A stretch of 64,000 bases of DNA, from positions 82,040-146,039 of the forward strand of contig JALMLS010000196.1 of the NCBI GenBank assembly GCA_038496445.1, given 5' to 3'. The stretch is from Trichosphaerium sp. ATCC 40318. Lineage: Eukaryota > Discosea > Flabellinia > Trichosidae. A program made the translations under genes and the position numbers. How positions within the stretch are numbered: position 1 is the first letter of the stretch; each line of letters starts with the position of its first letter. The notes beneath the pieces are model-generated. The model was not told the origin of the DNA and ran no database searches. It was given only the letters and a program-made list of their open reading frames with translations. Positions 22,141-35,519 of the stretch are shown one piece after another.

Positions 22141-22928
22141 ATGTCAAGTAACAAGTCAGAGCGAGAAAAGGTACTTGTAGAGAGAAAAGACAACAAAAGC
22201 GCTTTCAGCGTCGTTTCGTAGTTAAACCAGTCTGATGTCGCATACAAACCGTTTTGACATAATTTTATAGATGCTTGCGAGCGAATTGTATGATGCCGGC
22301 GACCTGGAATTAGTACAAGGCCGTAAACGAGCCAAACAGCTCGTACTCAAGATGAATACTTCTGGCGAGTCGCAGGTTAGCAACCCTGACAACAAAGAAG
22401 AATCTCTTCTGAGTCAACTTGTTGGTGCAGCTGGCAAAGGCTGTTGCATCGAACCTCCTTTTTATTGCGACTATGGATCCAACATTACACTAGGCAAGAT
22501 CCAGCACCTCCACTGAAGTCGCCGTTGTCCAACTAATCCTTTTATTAGGTAACAATGTTTTTATGAACTTTGATTGTGTCGTACTCGATTGTGCTCGAGT
22601 TGATATTGGTAGCTACTGCCAAATTGCTCCTAAAGTCCAGATATACACAGCCACACATCCACTAGATCCTGCTTTACGTAAGAGCGGGCAAGAGTTTGCA
22701 AAACCTGTAAAGATTGGAGAGAATGTTTGGATAGGTGGAGGTAACAAAGCTACAAATTGTTTTGTCATGGATTATAAAAAAAACCAACTTCATTTAGGAG
22801 CTATCATTTTGCCTGGAGTGACTGTAGGTGATAATTCAGTAATTGGTGCTGGTTCAGTGGTAACAAAGGATGTACCTAATAATGTAGTCGTTGTCGGCAA
22901 CCCAGCCAAAGTAGTAAAAAAAATATAA
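22141..22928 (+). CDS. Sugar O-acetyltransferase (maltose/galactoside acetyltransferase type, left-handed beta-helix)
   Basis: Transfers acetyl from acetyl-CoA to a sugar hydroxyl in the bacterial Maa/LacA family. The N-terminal cap reads SEREK then [20 protein letters not shown] across an intron (22172-22270), the family's Mac domain. The hexapeptide coil contains [45 protein letters not shown] (the H of ATHP is the usual catalytic histidine), [11 protein letters not shown] and [19 protein letters not shown], ending [10 protein letters not shown]. About 210 residues, normal length. Introns: GTACTTG...TTATAG, a GC-AG intron 22494-22548 needed to join ITLG with NNVF, and GTAAC...TTTAG near 22740. 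The family is mainly bacterial and fungal, so ancient transfer is possible; introns show it is resident. Confidence 0.9.
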
Positions 22929-22964
22929 CAATAAAAGTATGCAATGATTTATATAAACAAGAAG

Positions 22965-23508
22965 CTAATAATCGCTATAGTATCCAGAATCATATCCAGA
23001 GTCATAATTCCCACTTGCGTTGGAGTCGTATCCGGATTCATAACCAGAGCTACTGTCCGAAGAAAATGAACTAAAGCTATCGCTTGAATCGTCACTGTCT
23101 GATGAGTCTGACTACGTTTGGCATTAGAAAAACGCCATTGATGGGCTTTGTAAAGTAATACGTACCACGTCGCCACCTTGAGCACGTCTGTTAGCCTTTG
23201 CTATTGTGGACTGAACATGATTATTTATCAACTTACTTACGTCACGACCAAAAAGATGAAAGTCTATAGTATGAGTAGATTGAGAACGTTGCTGAGTAGT
23301 GATTCTGGTTTTGATTTCTACAAAAGTGTATATTCGTACCATACGGGCGTGTAGGGCGCATTTGACGCCTTCCTCTCGTGTTTCTACGCCGTTGATTTTG
23401 CTGTCTATGTGGTGCTACGCGTTTCATGACATGGTTTTTGATGCTCTCTCTGAACAAATGCGAGAGATCTTTAATCTTAGACTGAAAGTTCTTTCTCTTG
23501 CGGCTCAT
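22965..23508 (-). CDS. Small protein, basic N-terminus and Ser/Asp/Tyr-rich acidic tail
   Basis: First exon from 23508 reads MSRKRKNFQSKIKDLSHLFR and continues Arg/Gln-rich (RRRNTRGRRQMRP). A middle segment is THTIDFHLFGRDVSKLINNH and AKANRRAQGGDV. A GTACGT intron then leads to a tail of Ser, Asp and Gly-Tyr repeats (SDSSDSDDSSDSF, SGYESGYDSNASGNYDSGYD) ending YYSDY. The junction between the first and middle exons is not settled by eye because the obvious GTATGG donor breaks the frame. No family recognised. The charge split suggests a nucleic-acid or chromatin-associated protein, which is inference only. Confidence 0.5.
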
Positions 23509-23888
23509 TAGTTTTCGGTTTAATAAAATTAATCTCTCCCATTTCAATCAGCAGACCACTTTAAGGTAAGGTGCAATCAGAATTTGTCCCTCACTTAACC
23601 CAACAACTAAACACCCTTCCTAAAGTTAACTGGCAGCTCTTCTAGGCCGTTTACGTTCACAGTATTTACAGAATCACATATGGTTGAGATTAAAGGTTAT
23701 AGCCGTGACCTTTTTTCGTATTCTGTTTATTTTTTTCTTTTTTGCATAAAATTGTTTCATTTTTCTCCAACACTTCGGCATCTAGTCTACTTCTGATAAC
23801 TTTGATGCTTGAGGAACTTCTTTGGGTTTTTGTGTGATATGCTTACCTGGAAAATGACTCTTAATACAGTGTGTTCCTCTTCTTGTTC
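23509..23888. other. Intergenic stretch, no gene seen
   Basis: 380 bp between two minus-strand genes. It holds the Naa30 3' region and the promoter of the small basic/acidic protein. No motif or frame stands out. Confidence 0.45.
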
Positions 23889-24625
23889 TTATTGTGTACC
23901 ATACGATTCTGCGATTTCTTTACGATCTTCAGCTGACAAGAATTGTGGAGGCAATTGATAACATATTCGCGGAGGTCTTAACCACAACTTGAGGCGATAA
24001 GCATCAACACCATTTAAATAATATCTAGTTACAACGGTAAGAAAAAAATGAGTCATTTTGATTTTGAACATGTCAAAAGATTGACACATTGCGTGGTCGT
24101 TATACCTTAGTAATCGCTTGTCGCGCAAAAATCCAAGACCCTCGTATAGGCGCAGTGCAGCAGTGTTTGTTATTTCTGTTTCTAGAACGACTTCCTCACA
24201 ACCTTCTTCTTTCATGCTTATTATGGCTCTTTCTACAAGATGCTGACCTTTAAACAAGACGTAAATTAATAGAGCTGTTTGCCTTTGTGAATTGGACGTA
24301 CCCATCTTTCTACGCCTGTAGTCGTCATGTACAGCAAGCATTGCAATATAACCTCTGTATGCCTTTGCTTTGTGAATATCAAGCTTACAAACAATGGCTC
24401 CCACCACTTTGTCACCATCCAACGCCTGAACCATTAATTAAATACATTATTGTAAGCGAATCGCACCATCCACGTTAGTTTTGGCCAATTGTTTATAAAA
24501 TACCTATACGTGTATATACAGTACGGTTCTGAGAGGTTTGCTTCCATCAATTTCATAATGGGCTGCATTTGCGCCTCACTTGTAAATTGTTCATACGTCA
24601 ACTCTCCCTTTCCTGGTTCTGCCAT
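23889..24625 (-). CDS. NAA30: N-alpha-acetyltransferase 30, catalytic subunit of NatC
   Basis: Naa30/Mak3 acetylates N-terminal Met followed by a hydrophobic residue on nascent chains, at the ribosome. The protein begins [14 protein letters not shown] and shows [56 protein letters not shown] (acetyl-CoA loop), [31 protein letters not shown] and [16 protein letters not shown], all diagnostic for Naa30. Four exons: introns after LTWM-, after RRRKMG (GTACGTCC...TTTAAAG) and after RLLR (GTATAACG...AACTAG). The C-terminal about 30 residues ([13 protein letters not shown]...) are lineage-specific. Length about 195 residues is normal for the family core. Confidence 0.95.
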
Positions 24626-24746
24626 TTCGCACTACGGAGAGTCTGTAATTGTCTTGATCTGGTTTTTTTGCGTCGACCAACGTTTACTTTGCTTTAAAAC
24701 TTGTGCTTTTTTTGTTTATGTGCCACCACTAGCGTTGAAGTTTTAA

Positions 24747-27700
24747 ATGGCAAATCTTACGCGAGTGACCTCTACAGGAGCAGGCTTGACTCATAAAAAG
24801 AAAGACAAGACGTCAACCAGCTCCAAATCGGCTGTATTCAGCATTGAAATACGTAACTTGCGCCTAGAGGCGGTGCAGGGTGGTATTGGCTCTGTAAATA
24901 TCACTTTTAAAGTCTCTGAAGAGCGATGTGAACCAGTACACTTGAATGTGGCTAGTGGGTGCGCAAAGGGTGGAACAGATGACAAATGTTGCTTCAAGCC
25001 TACTTTTAAAGCCAAAGGCGACTCTTGGCACTCACGGGAGTTGACTATTATTTTACGAGCAGACGGAAAGGTTCGTCATCGTACGTTTCGCGTCTTAGTC
25101 GTTAAAAAAGATGTTAGGAAAAGCGTTTAGCCAAAAAGACGGTAGAATTGAATAAATACGTAAAACAGCACAAAGAGAAGTCTGTGTTCGTGATGTGTGA
25201 GGTATTATCCAAAAAAGAAGGGACAAAGGTAAATAATAAACAAATAAAAAACACGCAGCTAACAAAGTTTGAAGCTGCATTTCAAAATGCACGTGCAAAA
25301 GGATATTGAGCGCCCTGACAGCATACAGCGCATTGGCACTTCGTACGAAGACTCACACAAAACTTGCTTTATTTGTCATAACTTTTTTAGACACTCTCTA
25401 TCTGGGGCACGGTTTAAACTAAATCTATCGAGTCCTGGTTTCACCGATGTACCGAATTATTCTGGTGAAAGTTTACAAAGCGCGTAAGTGTGATGCGTGC
25501 ATCAGTCGCATGTTTTTTATTTTTTTTATTTCACCAAATGGGCGGTTTAAATCTTCTATTACAAATAAATCAGCAATAAAATTACCTCATACGTGTGTAG
25601 GAAGAGCCCACGTTCGCTCAAGACGCTAAAGAAGCGATCAAAACGAGCTGAGAGTGCAGGTGGCAAGACTGCTAGGGAAATTGAGCGACCAAAAGTGCAT
25701 GTACAAGTACCTAAACGAAAATCATCGGATTGGACGAGTGGTGCTGTGGATACTGATTTAACAATATTCTTACCTTAACCATAGCGCTTCCAGTTGACGA
25801 TTATTCAAGAGGATCTAAAGCAAGCAACAAGTTCATGGCTGACTATTTGGCACCGTTAGTATTTTATTTTACCTTGCTCTGTGGCGTAACTATGCACGTA
25901 GATCTTCTGAGAGGATTGGGAATGCTAGTAGCACTAGAGCTCCTTTAAGCTCGGATGCAACTGGTAGTGAACGTCTTACACACGGTTACTCTAAGCTTAG
26001 AGTAAGTGCTGGCGCTGGATCGTTGCGCAATGAAGTGCGCAAAGGTAAAGTAGGTTGGTCTACTTCAAAAAGTGCTTCAGGTAATCAAACTGGCTTTTTC
26101 TTTTATTTTTGTGATTAAGTGTATTTAGGTTTCAACGAACTCAACAAAGCTGAAGGAGGCGTCTCGTTTGGTAAAGAAACTAAAGGTGGATCAATGGACA
26201 ACACAAAAGAAAAGAGTGATACCCAAGCTGAACGTGCAGCGAAGCTTGCAAAGAAACGTGGTGCACATCGTCGTGCAAAGAGCGAAGATCCTCGGGCAAA
26301 GTGCGGATTCCTCACAGAGTTCTTTTTTTTTTTTTTGACTGATGTAGGCGCAAAACAACTGCGGCGTCATTTCAGTGCTTTGATATCGCTGGTTCTCGAG
26401 GTGCTGAGCGTGGTTTAGTAAAATCAAGTGATATGGTGGCCAAGGAACTTAGAGAAGAGGATGAACAATATTTAGTGGTATGTTTGGTTTTATCTTTGTT
26501 TTCAACTAAAAAATTTCGTTGCAGGAGCAATTGATTGAACGTGGGAATTTTCAATTTACTGACTCTGGTATATCTATGCTTTCATACATCATTTTTCGGT
26601 GTATGAGGCATTGGAAATGCTTTGAAGCAAACCCTGGGTTCCTTGACAGTCTGTTAGTTTCACTTCCAAAAGTAATTGAGGTATGTCTGAGTTGCGTTTA
26701 TTTTTTTTGTGCTTATTATGTTCTAGATTTCAAAGGATAGGAGACCTCTTGTTTGTTATTGGCTAGCAACGTGCCATGATCTCTTACATTTTGTAATTCA
26801 AGAGAGTGAGCAAACAAACTGCACCAATGATGACTTGCAACAATTTATCATGGATTTGAAGGATGTAGTTGCACAAGCATACAGGAATCTGATAAGATTA
26901 ATGAAACAGGTAACAAATACCAATGCGATTGATTGATTTTTTTTTAAATATCAGCGCTTACAAGTTACTTGTGACGCTGTAAATCTATTCCTCTCGTTTT
27001 GTTTTAGTCGAAACTGATTTTATTACTAACGCCGTGCAGGAAGTTAAAACGATAATTGTGCCTGCGATTCTGCATGCACCATCTCCTTTGGATGAACCGT
27101 ACGCGTTTGGTCTCTATGCTGAGTCTTATAGTTTTTTAATTAGAAAGGAACAGTCTATTAATGTACTGCAATTACTTACTAGTATGGTTGATCAACTGAA
27201 AGCAAATCACATTGCACATGAAGTGTCAAATCAGTTTTATGTAGACACTTTCCGTTATTTGAATGTACGTGCAATCTGTTCATTTATGAAATCATTTTGC
27301 GACCAGTCAAAAAGGAATCTGTTCTGACATTTATCTACAGGCCACTCTTTTGAACGCATTTCTTGGGAAAGAGAATGATGTTTGTAAGTGCTCTGTTGGT
27401 CTTACTGTAAAAATGCAACTTGGATCTCTCGATGATTGGACTGCTTCGCATATGGAGCAAGACACAGCAACAGATTGTATCCAACAGGTACAGAAATGGT
27501 GATTTTTATTGTCTAATTTTTTCAATAGTTGGACATGGTGAAGCAAGGCGTTAACGTTTTGAGTGTAAATAAAGAGCAACTCGCTGATGAGGCACTTCGT
27601 AAGGACATATGTCCTGGACTTTCAATACAACAACTCTGCCTTATTTTACGAAATGTACAACCAGATCAGTACGGTTTTACATTTTTTGGTTTTTGTACTT

Positions 27701-27959
27701 GTTTACTAATTGCTTTCTTCACAGATTTGACCCTGAGCCAAACACTGATAAAGTATTATCTCTTTTGGACGAAGGAAATGCAACTGGGGATTCTTTTTAC
27801 CTACCAGAAGAGGATCAAGACGATCTTTATGTGGATTTTACAGAAGAAGATCCTATTGAATATGGCACTATAGAGTGCCCTCCTAGTGTTTATGAAACAC
27901 GTGTGCGATTCAGTTTTCTACGCGACAAGATATCTGTAGACTCTAGCACGCCATGGTGA
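24747..27959 (+). CDS. NT-C2 domain plus DIL (dilute) domain protein
   Basis: The first 130 residues match the EEIG1/EHBP1-type N-terminal C2 fold in layout: FSIEIRNLRLEAVQGGIGSV, then KCCFKPTFKAKGDSWHSREL, RHRTFRVLVVKK and, after a junction near 25110, LAKKTVELNKYVK. A Ser/Lys-rich linker follows (KSSDWTSGAVDTD, AERAAKLAKKRGAHRRAKSE). The C-terminal part is a DIL domain as in class V myosins: LPKVIE, LVCYWLATCHDLLHFVIQES, DLKDVVAQAYRNLIRLM, YLNATLLNAFLGKE, LGSLDDWTASHM and CPGLSIQQLCLILRNVQPDQ, then an acidic end. NT-C2 tethers membranes to actin and DIL binds vesicle or organelle receptors, so an organelle-tethering adaptor is likely. About 15 introns. Some exon joins in the linker are uncertain, so two genes cannot be fully excluded. 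Confidence 0.72.
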
Positions 27960-28230
27960 GTATTCTCACCAATGTACAGTATCGCATTATTTGCGTATGT
28001 AAATACAGCAGCAACTACGCATTTGCTTACTTTTGAAGCAGTTTTTTTGGTACAAATTACTTTTTTTATTTAATTTGAGGTTAAAGTATTAGATTTTCCC
28101 CTTCTTTTTCTGGTCGTTTATTATCTGTTCCTTGGCTTGTCCAGTGATTTCTATAACACCAGGCATATTCTTTAGTTTTGCTGTGCCGTATCTAGATGGT
28201 TGTTAGTTCACTAGTACCGCATGATGACTC

Positions 28231-29118
28231 TTACTTTAAGTGTTTTCCGAAAAATGCCATCAAATCTCTACTCTCAGTCTGGGTATGATAATTAGGACAT
28301 CAAAGGTTTACTTAATTTCGTACCGCATCGCAAATCATTGAATGTCCTTTATTGTATTGTTTCCATGTAATTGCGTGAGTCTTGATTTTAGAATTGACAC
28401 ATTTCATAAGAAAATCAAACTAGATAACAAATAAGAGATGATTACTTTTCCTACTTATTTCTTATGGTGAACGTACACTTCGTTTGGCGGTTGCTAAAGG
28501 TATGGCTTTATCACGTGTACCATGTGTCACTAGAATAGGTGGTAAAGATGTAGTAGTCACCGCGTCAGTTGCTGCGAGTGTAAATTCTGGTAGTATGCTG
28601 CTAGATACACATATACATCCACCAAATTGTTGTTCTTGCCAATGTAACACAGTGTCAAGTGCAACTTGCGCTCCCTTTTATTATAACGTGAGTCTCTAAC
28701 TTAGAAAGGAGTGGTAAGGAACACATACCTGTGAGAAACCAAGGAAGAACATGTCTGAGAAAGCAAAGTTGTACTTGTCACGTAATACCTCCACCACTTG
28801 TTTTATTGGCCCACGCAATGCCTCGAGTGCTTTTCGGCGTTCAATAGAAAATGGAATTGCTGTACGTTTATGTAAGGTGATAGAACGTTACGCAACTTAC
28901 GTGCGTTCTCCTTGGGGTGTAAATGATGGCAACCAACAGAATCCAATGTCTAAAATTGGCCGTGGAGCTTGTAGTGCTATCCAAGAAGTGTTTGGCAATT
29001 TCATTGACTCGCCAAGCTTAGCGTAGGGCTACAGGGCATTAAGGAGGGATTTTAACTGTTAATTTTGATGTACCTTTGGCGTGTCACCTACACCATGTAG
29101 TAAAATGAGTAAATTCAT
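28231..29118 (-). CDS. Acyl-protein thioesterase / carboxylesterase-like alpha/beta hydrolase
   Basis: Spliced product of about 230 residues beginning MNLLILLHGVGDTPKPYAKL, the oxyanion region of the phospholipase/carboxylesterase (Abhydrolase_2) family. Then LPNTSWIALQAPRPIL, the nucleophile elbow FLGFSQGAQVALD (Ser in GFSQG, split by an intron after the Gln), CVSSSILPEF, the acid site ILVTHGTRDKAIPL (Asp) and the last exons with a His in NKGHSM. The catalytic triad is therefore complete. Relatives remove palmitate from proteins or acyl groups from lysolipids in the cytosol. Introns: GTACATC...CCTGTAG after DTPK, GTAAG... after GER, GTATGTG...AAAAG, GTACGTT...CTAG, GTACGAA...CCCAG. Convergent with the NT-C2/DIL gene, stop to stop about 270 bp. 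Confidence 0.88.
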
Positions 29119-29300
29119 GCTGTTAGGTGCAATATGGCCAATAAAGTTGTTAAAAGGGCTTGGGAAGTCACTTTGCTTAAAGCTAGTCATTTTAGAACTG
29201 TCAGTGTAGTTCTATTCGCTGTGGAGTGATGCTGGTTGTAGCCGTTGTTTTTGAAAGTCAAAACTGAGTCTTTTTCACTGCGTGTTGCTTGTAGCTTGCT

Positions 29301-31056
29301 ATGGCGAAGACCTTCGTTGGCTTTCGCCAAGTTAGACACAGAAAACAAACAAAGAGCCCAAAATTAAGTAGAATACAGCAGTTTGACGCTATCGCCGATC
29401 AGTACGCGCGCTTCACGCCCTTGACCACTAAAGTGCATTTAGTTTAAACATAAAGGTTCTTGATGATTTTTACAACGTGACATGGCTTAATTTGGTCGAT
29501 GCAGGAGCAGGAGCGCTATTGAGACAGTAAGTAACTGATACGAATAGCTTCTAGGTAGTTAAAAAGTAACAAGCACATAGATTCCGTAATTCTACGTTCA
29601 GAGCGCTTAGTATATTGTACCCAGAACATGAGTGGAAACCATGGAAATTTACGTAAGTGACACTTGAAAAAAATTGATTGACATTTATTTCGTTTATAGA
29701 CACGCTCCACATAATCACTGGGAGTCCGTAGAGCATCAAGTTTCGTTTATTAATGATTATGCAAAACGTTACAATATTAAGACTTGTGATGGCTTTTACA
29801 CTGTCAGTTGGACTGACATAAATGAAAATGGAGGAGCTTCAGTGATACATAAGTACGTGTAGCTTTTTCTTTTGACACATTAGTAAAAATAAGGTTTATT
29901 TAATTTTGTTGCTAGATATAATTTTTCAATGTTGAGTATGTTGCGTGCGTTGTGCCCACACTATGACTGGCAAGCTTGGAAATTCGCGTATGTATATTAG
30001 ACGTTTCTAAGACCTGAGCTAAGTACAAATCAGGTCATCACGAATGTCACATTGGGGAGAGCGGTCTCGTCAACACTCCAAATTAAATGCAGTTGCTGCG
30101 TCTCTTGGTGTGAAAACTTTAGAAGATTGGTTCCTAGTTACAAAGGAAGACGTAATCGCATTAGGCGGTAGAGTAGTATTACAAGTGTACGTGCATTTAT
30201 TCGTTACATTGCGTAATTTCTTAAGGCATTCTGGCTCGTTAGAAGCCACATTGACAGCTCTTTTCCCAAAGTTTGAGTGGAAGCTTGGTAGATTTGCGTA
30301 CGTGACTATGACATGGTTGTAATGGCTCATCTATACACTAGTCGCAAACGACTACCATACGCCACGGTTGTAAAACGTAGTGTTTTTGATAGAGTAGCAA
30401 ACTCTTTAGGCATCACAACCCTCTCTGACTGGTATAACGTTCCCACAGATGCTGTATATAGCTCGGAGCTTAGAGGAATTATGAACACGTAAGCTTAGGA
30501 ATGGATATTACAATATACTGACAGCGTTTTATCCAGATACAAGTCTCTTTCTAAAGCCCTTATAGCTGTGTATCCGGAGCACAACTGGCACCGCTGGCAC
30601 TTTTGGTAAAAAGCTACAAAGCAGTTAGTATAATACTAACTAGTTTTTTGCTATAAAGGCGTCAGCATAGAGAAGCTTTACCAATCGGGTATTGGCACGA
30701 ACGTAAGAATCAGTTTGAGTTCTTGCGAAATATAGAAGCAACATACAGCGTCACTAAGGCGACATGGTACTGCAGTTTACCTTTTGTTGTTGAACAACCG
30801 CTCACTACTATATCAAGGCCTAGTGTCTCCATCCAACAGATTTGCAAGTTGGGCGGACACGGTATTCTGTCTTACTACCCTCATATACTATCACAGTACT
30901 ATCCGGAGGTCCCTTGGCGTTGGCAGGAGTTTTCCTCCGTCACAAAGAGATCAAACCAAAGGTAAACTAAACTACTCTAGTTTAATTGAACAAAAAACCT
31001 AAATTTCATACAGACACCTTACATCACGTGCCAAAGGGCTCTTTGCTGGAGCATAA
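29301..31056 (+). CDS. DWY-repeat protein A (no nuclease domain)
   Basis: Five degenerate repeats of about 65-75 residues. Each has a half ending in a DW[YF]xV-like motif (VLDDFYNVTW, TCDGFYTVSW, TLEDWFLVTKEDV, TLSDWYNVPTDAV) with a preceding [IV]K/T and a second half S..AL..[LV][YF]P...W..W.F (ALSILYPEHEWKPWKF, MLRALCPHYDWQAWKF, TALFPKFEWKLGRF, LIAVYPEHNWHRWHF, YYPEVPWRWQEF). Introns recur at the same two places: after the L..R/Q/K residue ending the first half and after W.F. The same repeats occur in the gene at 35520-37754. From general knowledge such repeats occur in expanded families of fungi and other protists, next to a restriction-like nuclease; function is not established. This copy ends HLTSRAKGLFAGA without a nuclease. 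Confidence 0.7.
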
Positions 31057-31475
31057 AACGTCCTTAACTGCAATTATTGCCAAGGAAACCTTTCTGACTC
31101 CCAAAAAGTCACACATCGATGTCTATCGTTTGTAGGCTGCGCAATGCAGATCCTAGTTTGTACTGTGCGGAGGACATATTTGTTCCGTAACGAAGGTGGT
31201 CTAACAATAGCGACAACAATCGCGATGAAAGCACACACCCCATAAAAAACCTGCCAGCAACTTGTCAGAGCGTTGTATGCGAATCCGGAATACCAGAGGA
31301 CATTTAATACACAAATCAGAGCCTATTAAAATGCACGCAAATTGGCACATTCGCACCGCCCACGTGCAGCCAGTACAGAAAAATTGTAGCTGTACGAAAA
31401 TTAATAAAAGTCAGTGCTTTTTTTTTTTCTTCTCTTTGTGATTTTTTTTAAGGAGTTCAAACCAAAGCAGCACCT
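31057..31475. other. Intergenic stretch, no gene seen
   Basis: 419 bp between repeat protein A and the C2-kinase gene, both plus strand. A CACGTG lies at about 31362. It presumably holds the kinase promoter. Confidence 0.45.
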
Positions 31476-33822
<2,347 letters not shown>

Positions 33823-34260
33823 AATCACACAAAATATTCAAAAAAAAAGTAGTGTGCTTTTTGTACAAAGGTGTTATGGTTTAGAATAAATGATTAAGTT
33901 GACGTATGACTGTTTTCTTTCGCTTTTGTGGACGTGGTGTTAAGGTACGTTGGTTAAGGTGCAATTCAAAACAAGGCGATAATGTCAGTGTTGAATTGTA
34001 CAGTGGTAGGTTTTTTTTATTTTCCCCTACAATAGTTTTTGCCGCTTTCTCGGATTTGGTGCGCATTCAGCTTGCATGCTTGCAAGGTACTGTTCATTTA
34101 AAGTAGTTAAGTCTCCATACTGCCTATAACAATGGATTAGGAGTACGGCCTAGATAAAAGTACTCACTGAGAATTTTGTTGTTTTGCAGAAAAGAGTGTG
34201 AGCATGCGATCAATCTGTGGTCTAAAGGTACTCAATTTAAGCTGGTAGACTGACCTTGCC
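33823..34260. other. Unassigned stretch with a weak plus-strand frame
   Basis: A frame from 33906 reads MTVFFRFCGRGVKVRWLRCN and could continue through exons at about 34051-34085 and 34191-34231 (KECEHAINLWSK) using GTAGG...ATAG and GTACTG...GCAG introns. No family is recognised and the intron lengths are uneven, so I do not call a gene. Confidence 0.25.
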
Positions 34261-35056
34261 CTATTTTTTGTTGAACAAAATTAGCATCACATGATGTCGA
34301 ATTCCATCGTACCAAGTACGTTCATTGTGCCAATTCACTTGGTGTTCTGCAAGTAAATCTTGCATGTTAAAATTTCCTTCTCTGCGCACTACCCACTTCT
34401 ATAAGCGTTGTTAGTAAGATGTCGTTCATTAATGTATATTACATCAAAGTCCTCTGCTGTGTACTTCTTAGCATGCTCCGGTTTGGGTGGGAGAGCGACT
34501 TCAAGTGGCTTTGGTTTTGCTAAGGCAATCCCTCTCTGTTCGGTCATTTCGCTCTAGTGAACAATTACGAATTCGGAGGCCTAACTACCCAAATGCGTGC
34601 CTTTTCGTTTTCTGGTATGGTATGTCTGTCAGACGCCCACTCTCTCAGAAGAGCGTAAAACGATGCGTCCTTAGGCAAGTCCAAGTTTATTGCTCGTTTC
34701 CTCACCATAACTTCGCCACTGGGGCCACTTTTTAAGTGATTAGGTTGGTACCACAATTTGTGCAAACAATGACAAAAAAAATAAATACGAACCGTTGTGA
34801 CCGTTGCGGCGTCACTTTGGTAGCAGCGCTACGCAAAGGAGATGGTCTTGTCACTATTTTAGTAGGCGTAAAATGTTAGCTCATTCCGGTGTAAGGTTTC
34901 TGTTTGAAAAACAAGCGAACGAGCTATCGTACGTTCTCTTGTGTTGTTTTGGGCAGGATCAGGCATCTGATTATCGGTGTAGTATTCTAACATCTTTTCC
35001 GTCGGTTTTGGCGTGCGACTGCTACGTCGCCTTTCTAGGCGATCTCTTCTTGACAT
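34261..35056 (-). CDS. Small basic, probably nuclear protein; weak resemblance to LIN37
   Basis: Exons on the minus strand give MSRRDRLERRRSSRTPKPTE, KIVTRPSPLRSAATKVTPQR, then VRKRAINLDLPKDASFYALL REWASDR, KPKPLEVALPPKPEHAKKYT, EDFDVIYINERHLTNNAYR and a C-terminal QDLLAEHQVNWHNERTWYDG. The patch LPxDxSxYxLLRxW recalls the core of the MuvB/DREAM subunit LIN37, but the match is short and I would not name it on that basis. The N-terminus is Arg/Ser/Pro-rich. Splice joins near 34530-34560 do not keep frame in my reading, so exon structure is provisional. Confidence 0.45.
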
Positions 35057-35519
35057 GACGGGTACTTTCAGCTCCAGAAGGTTCGCGGTACGTGTTTTCA
35101 AATAGAAAGCTCTACTTTTCGAAACTAAGGTGTGTAAGTGCCGTTATGGATAGGGTAATAAACTGTGTGAACAGTAATAGATCACCTAATAGCAACTGTG
35201 GCGATTTCAGATACAAGCCATTACCACGAGATGAGGGTCCCGAAATGAGTTGGTGTTTGTGAGAGTAACCGTTTTGAGGCGCTAGTGCGTTTAAAACAAA
35301 AAGAAAGTAAAAGAACGTCTACATTTTCACACAACGACCAATTTTTACACTAAATGCCATAACTGTTTCGTTGCTTACGATAATGAACGCCCTATTTGCG
35401 ATAATGGTTACAGCGCACGGTTTAGCCTTCATTTAACCAATGAATACCCTAACCCGCTCAAAGCTTATAGAAACGCTTAACGTGGTGTCACGGGGTAATG
35501 TTACGCGTATAACACCAAA
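35057..35519. other. Intergenic stretch, no gene seen
   Basis: 463 bp between a minus- and a plus-strand gene, so a divergent promoter region. A frame at 35441 (MNTLTRSKLIETL...) might be a first exon of the repeat-nuclease gene, but no clean splice was found. Confidence 0.4.

Noticed and set aside
22141-22928. Bacterial contamination as source of the acetyltransferase
   Set aside because: Introns with the local splice style and eukaryotic neighbours on both sides.
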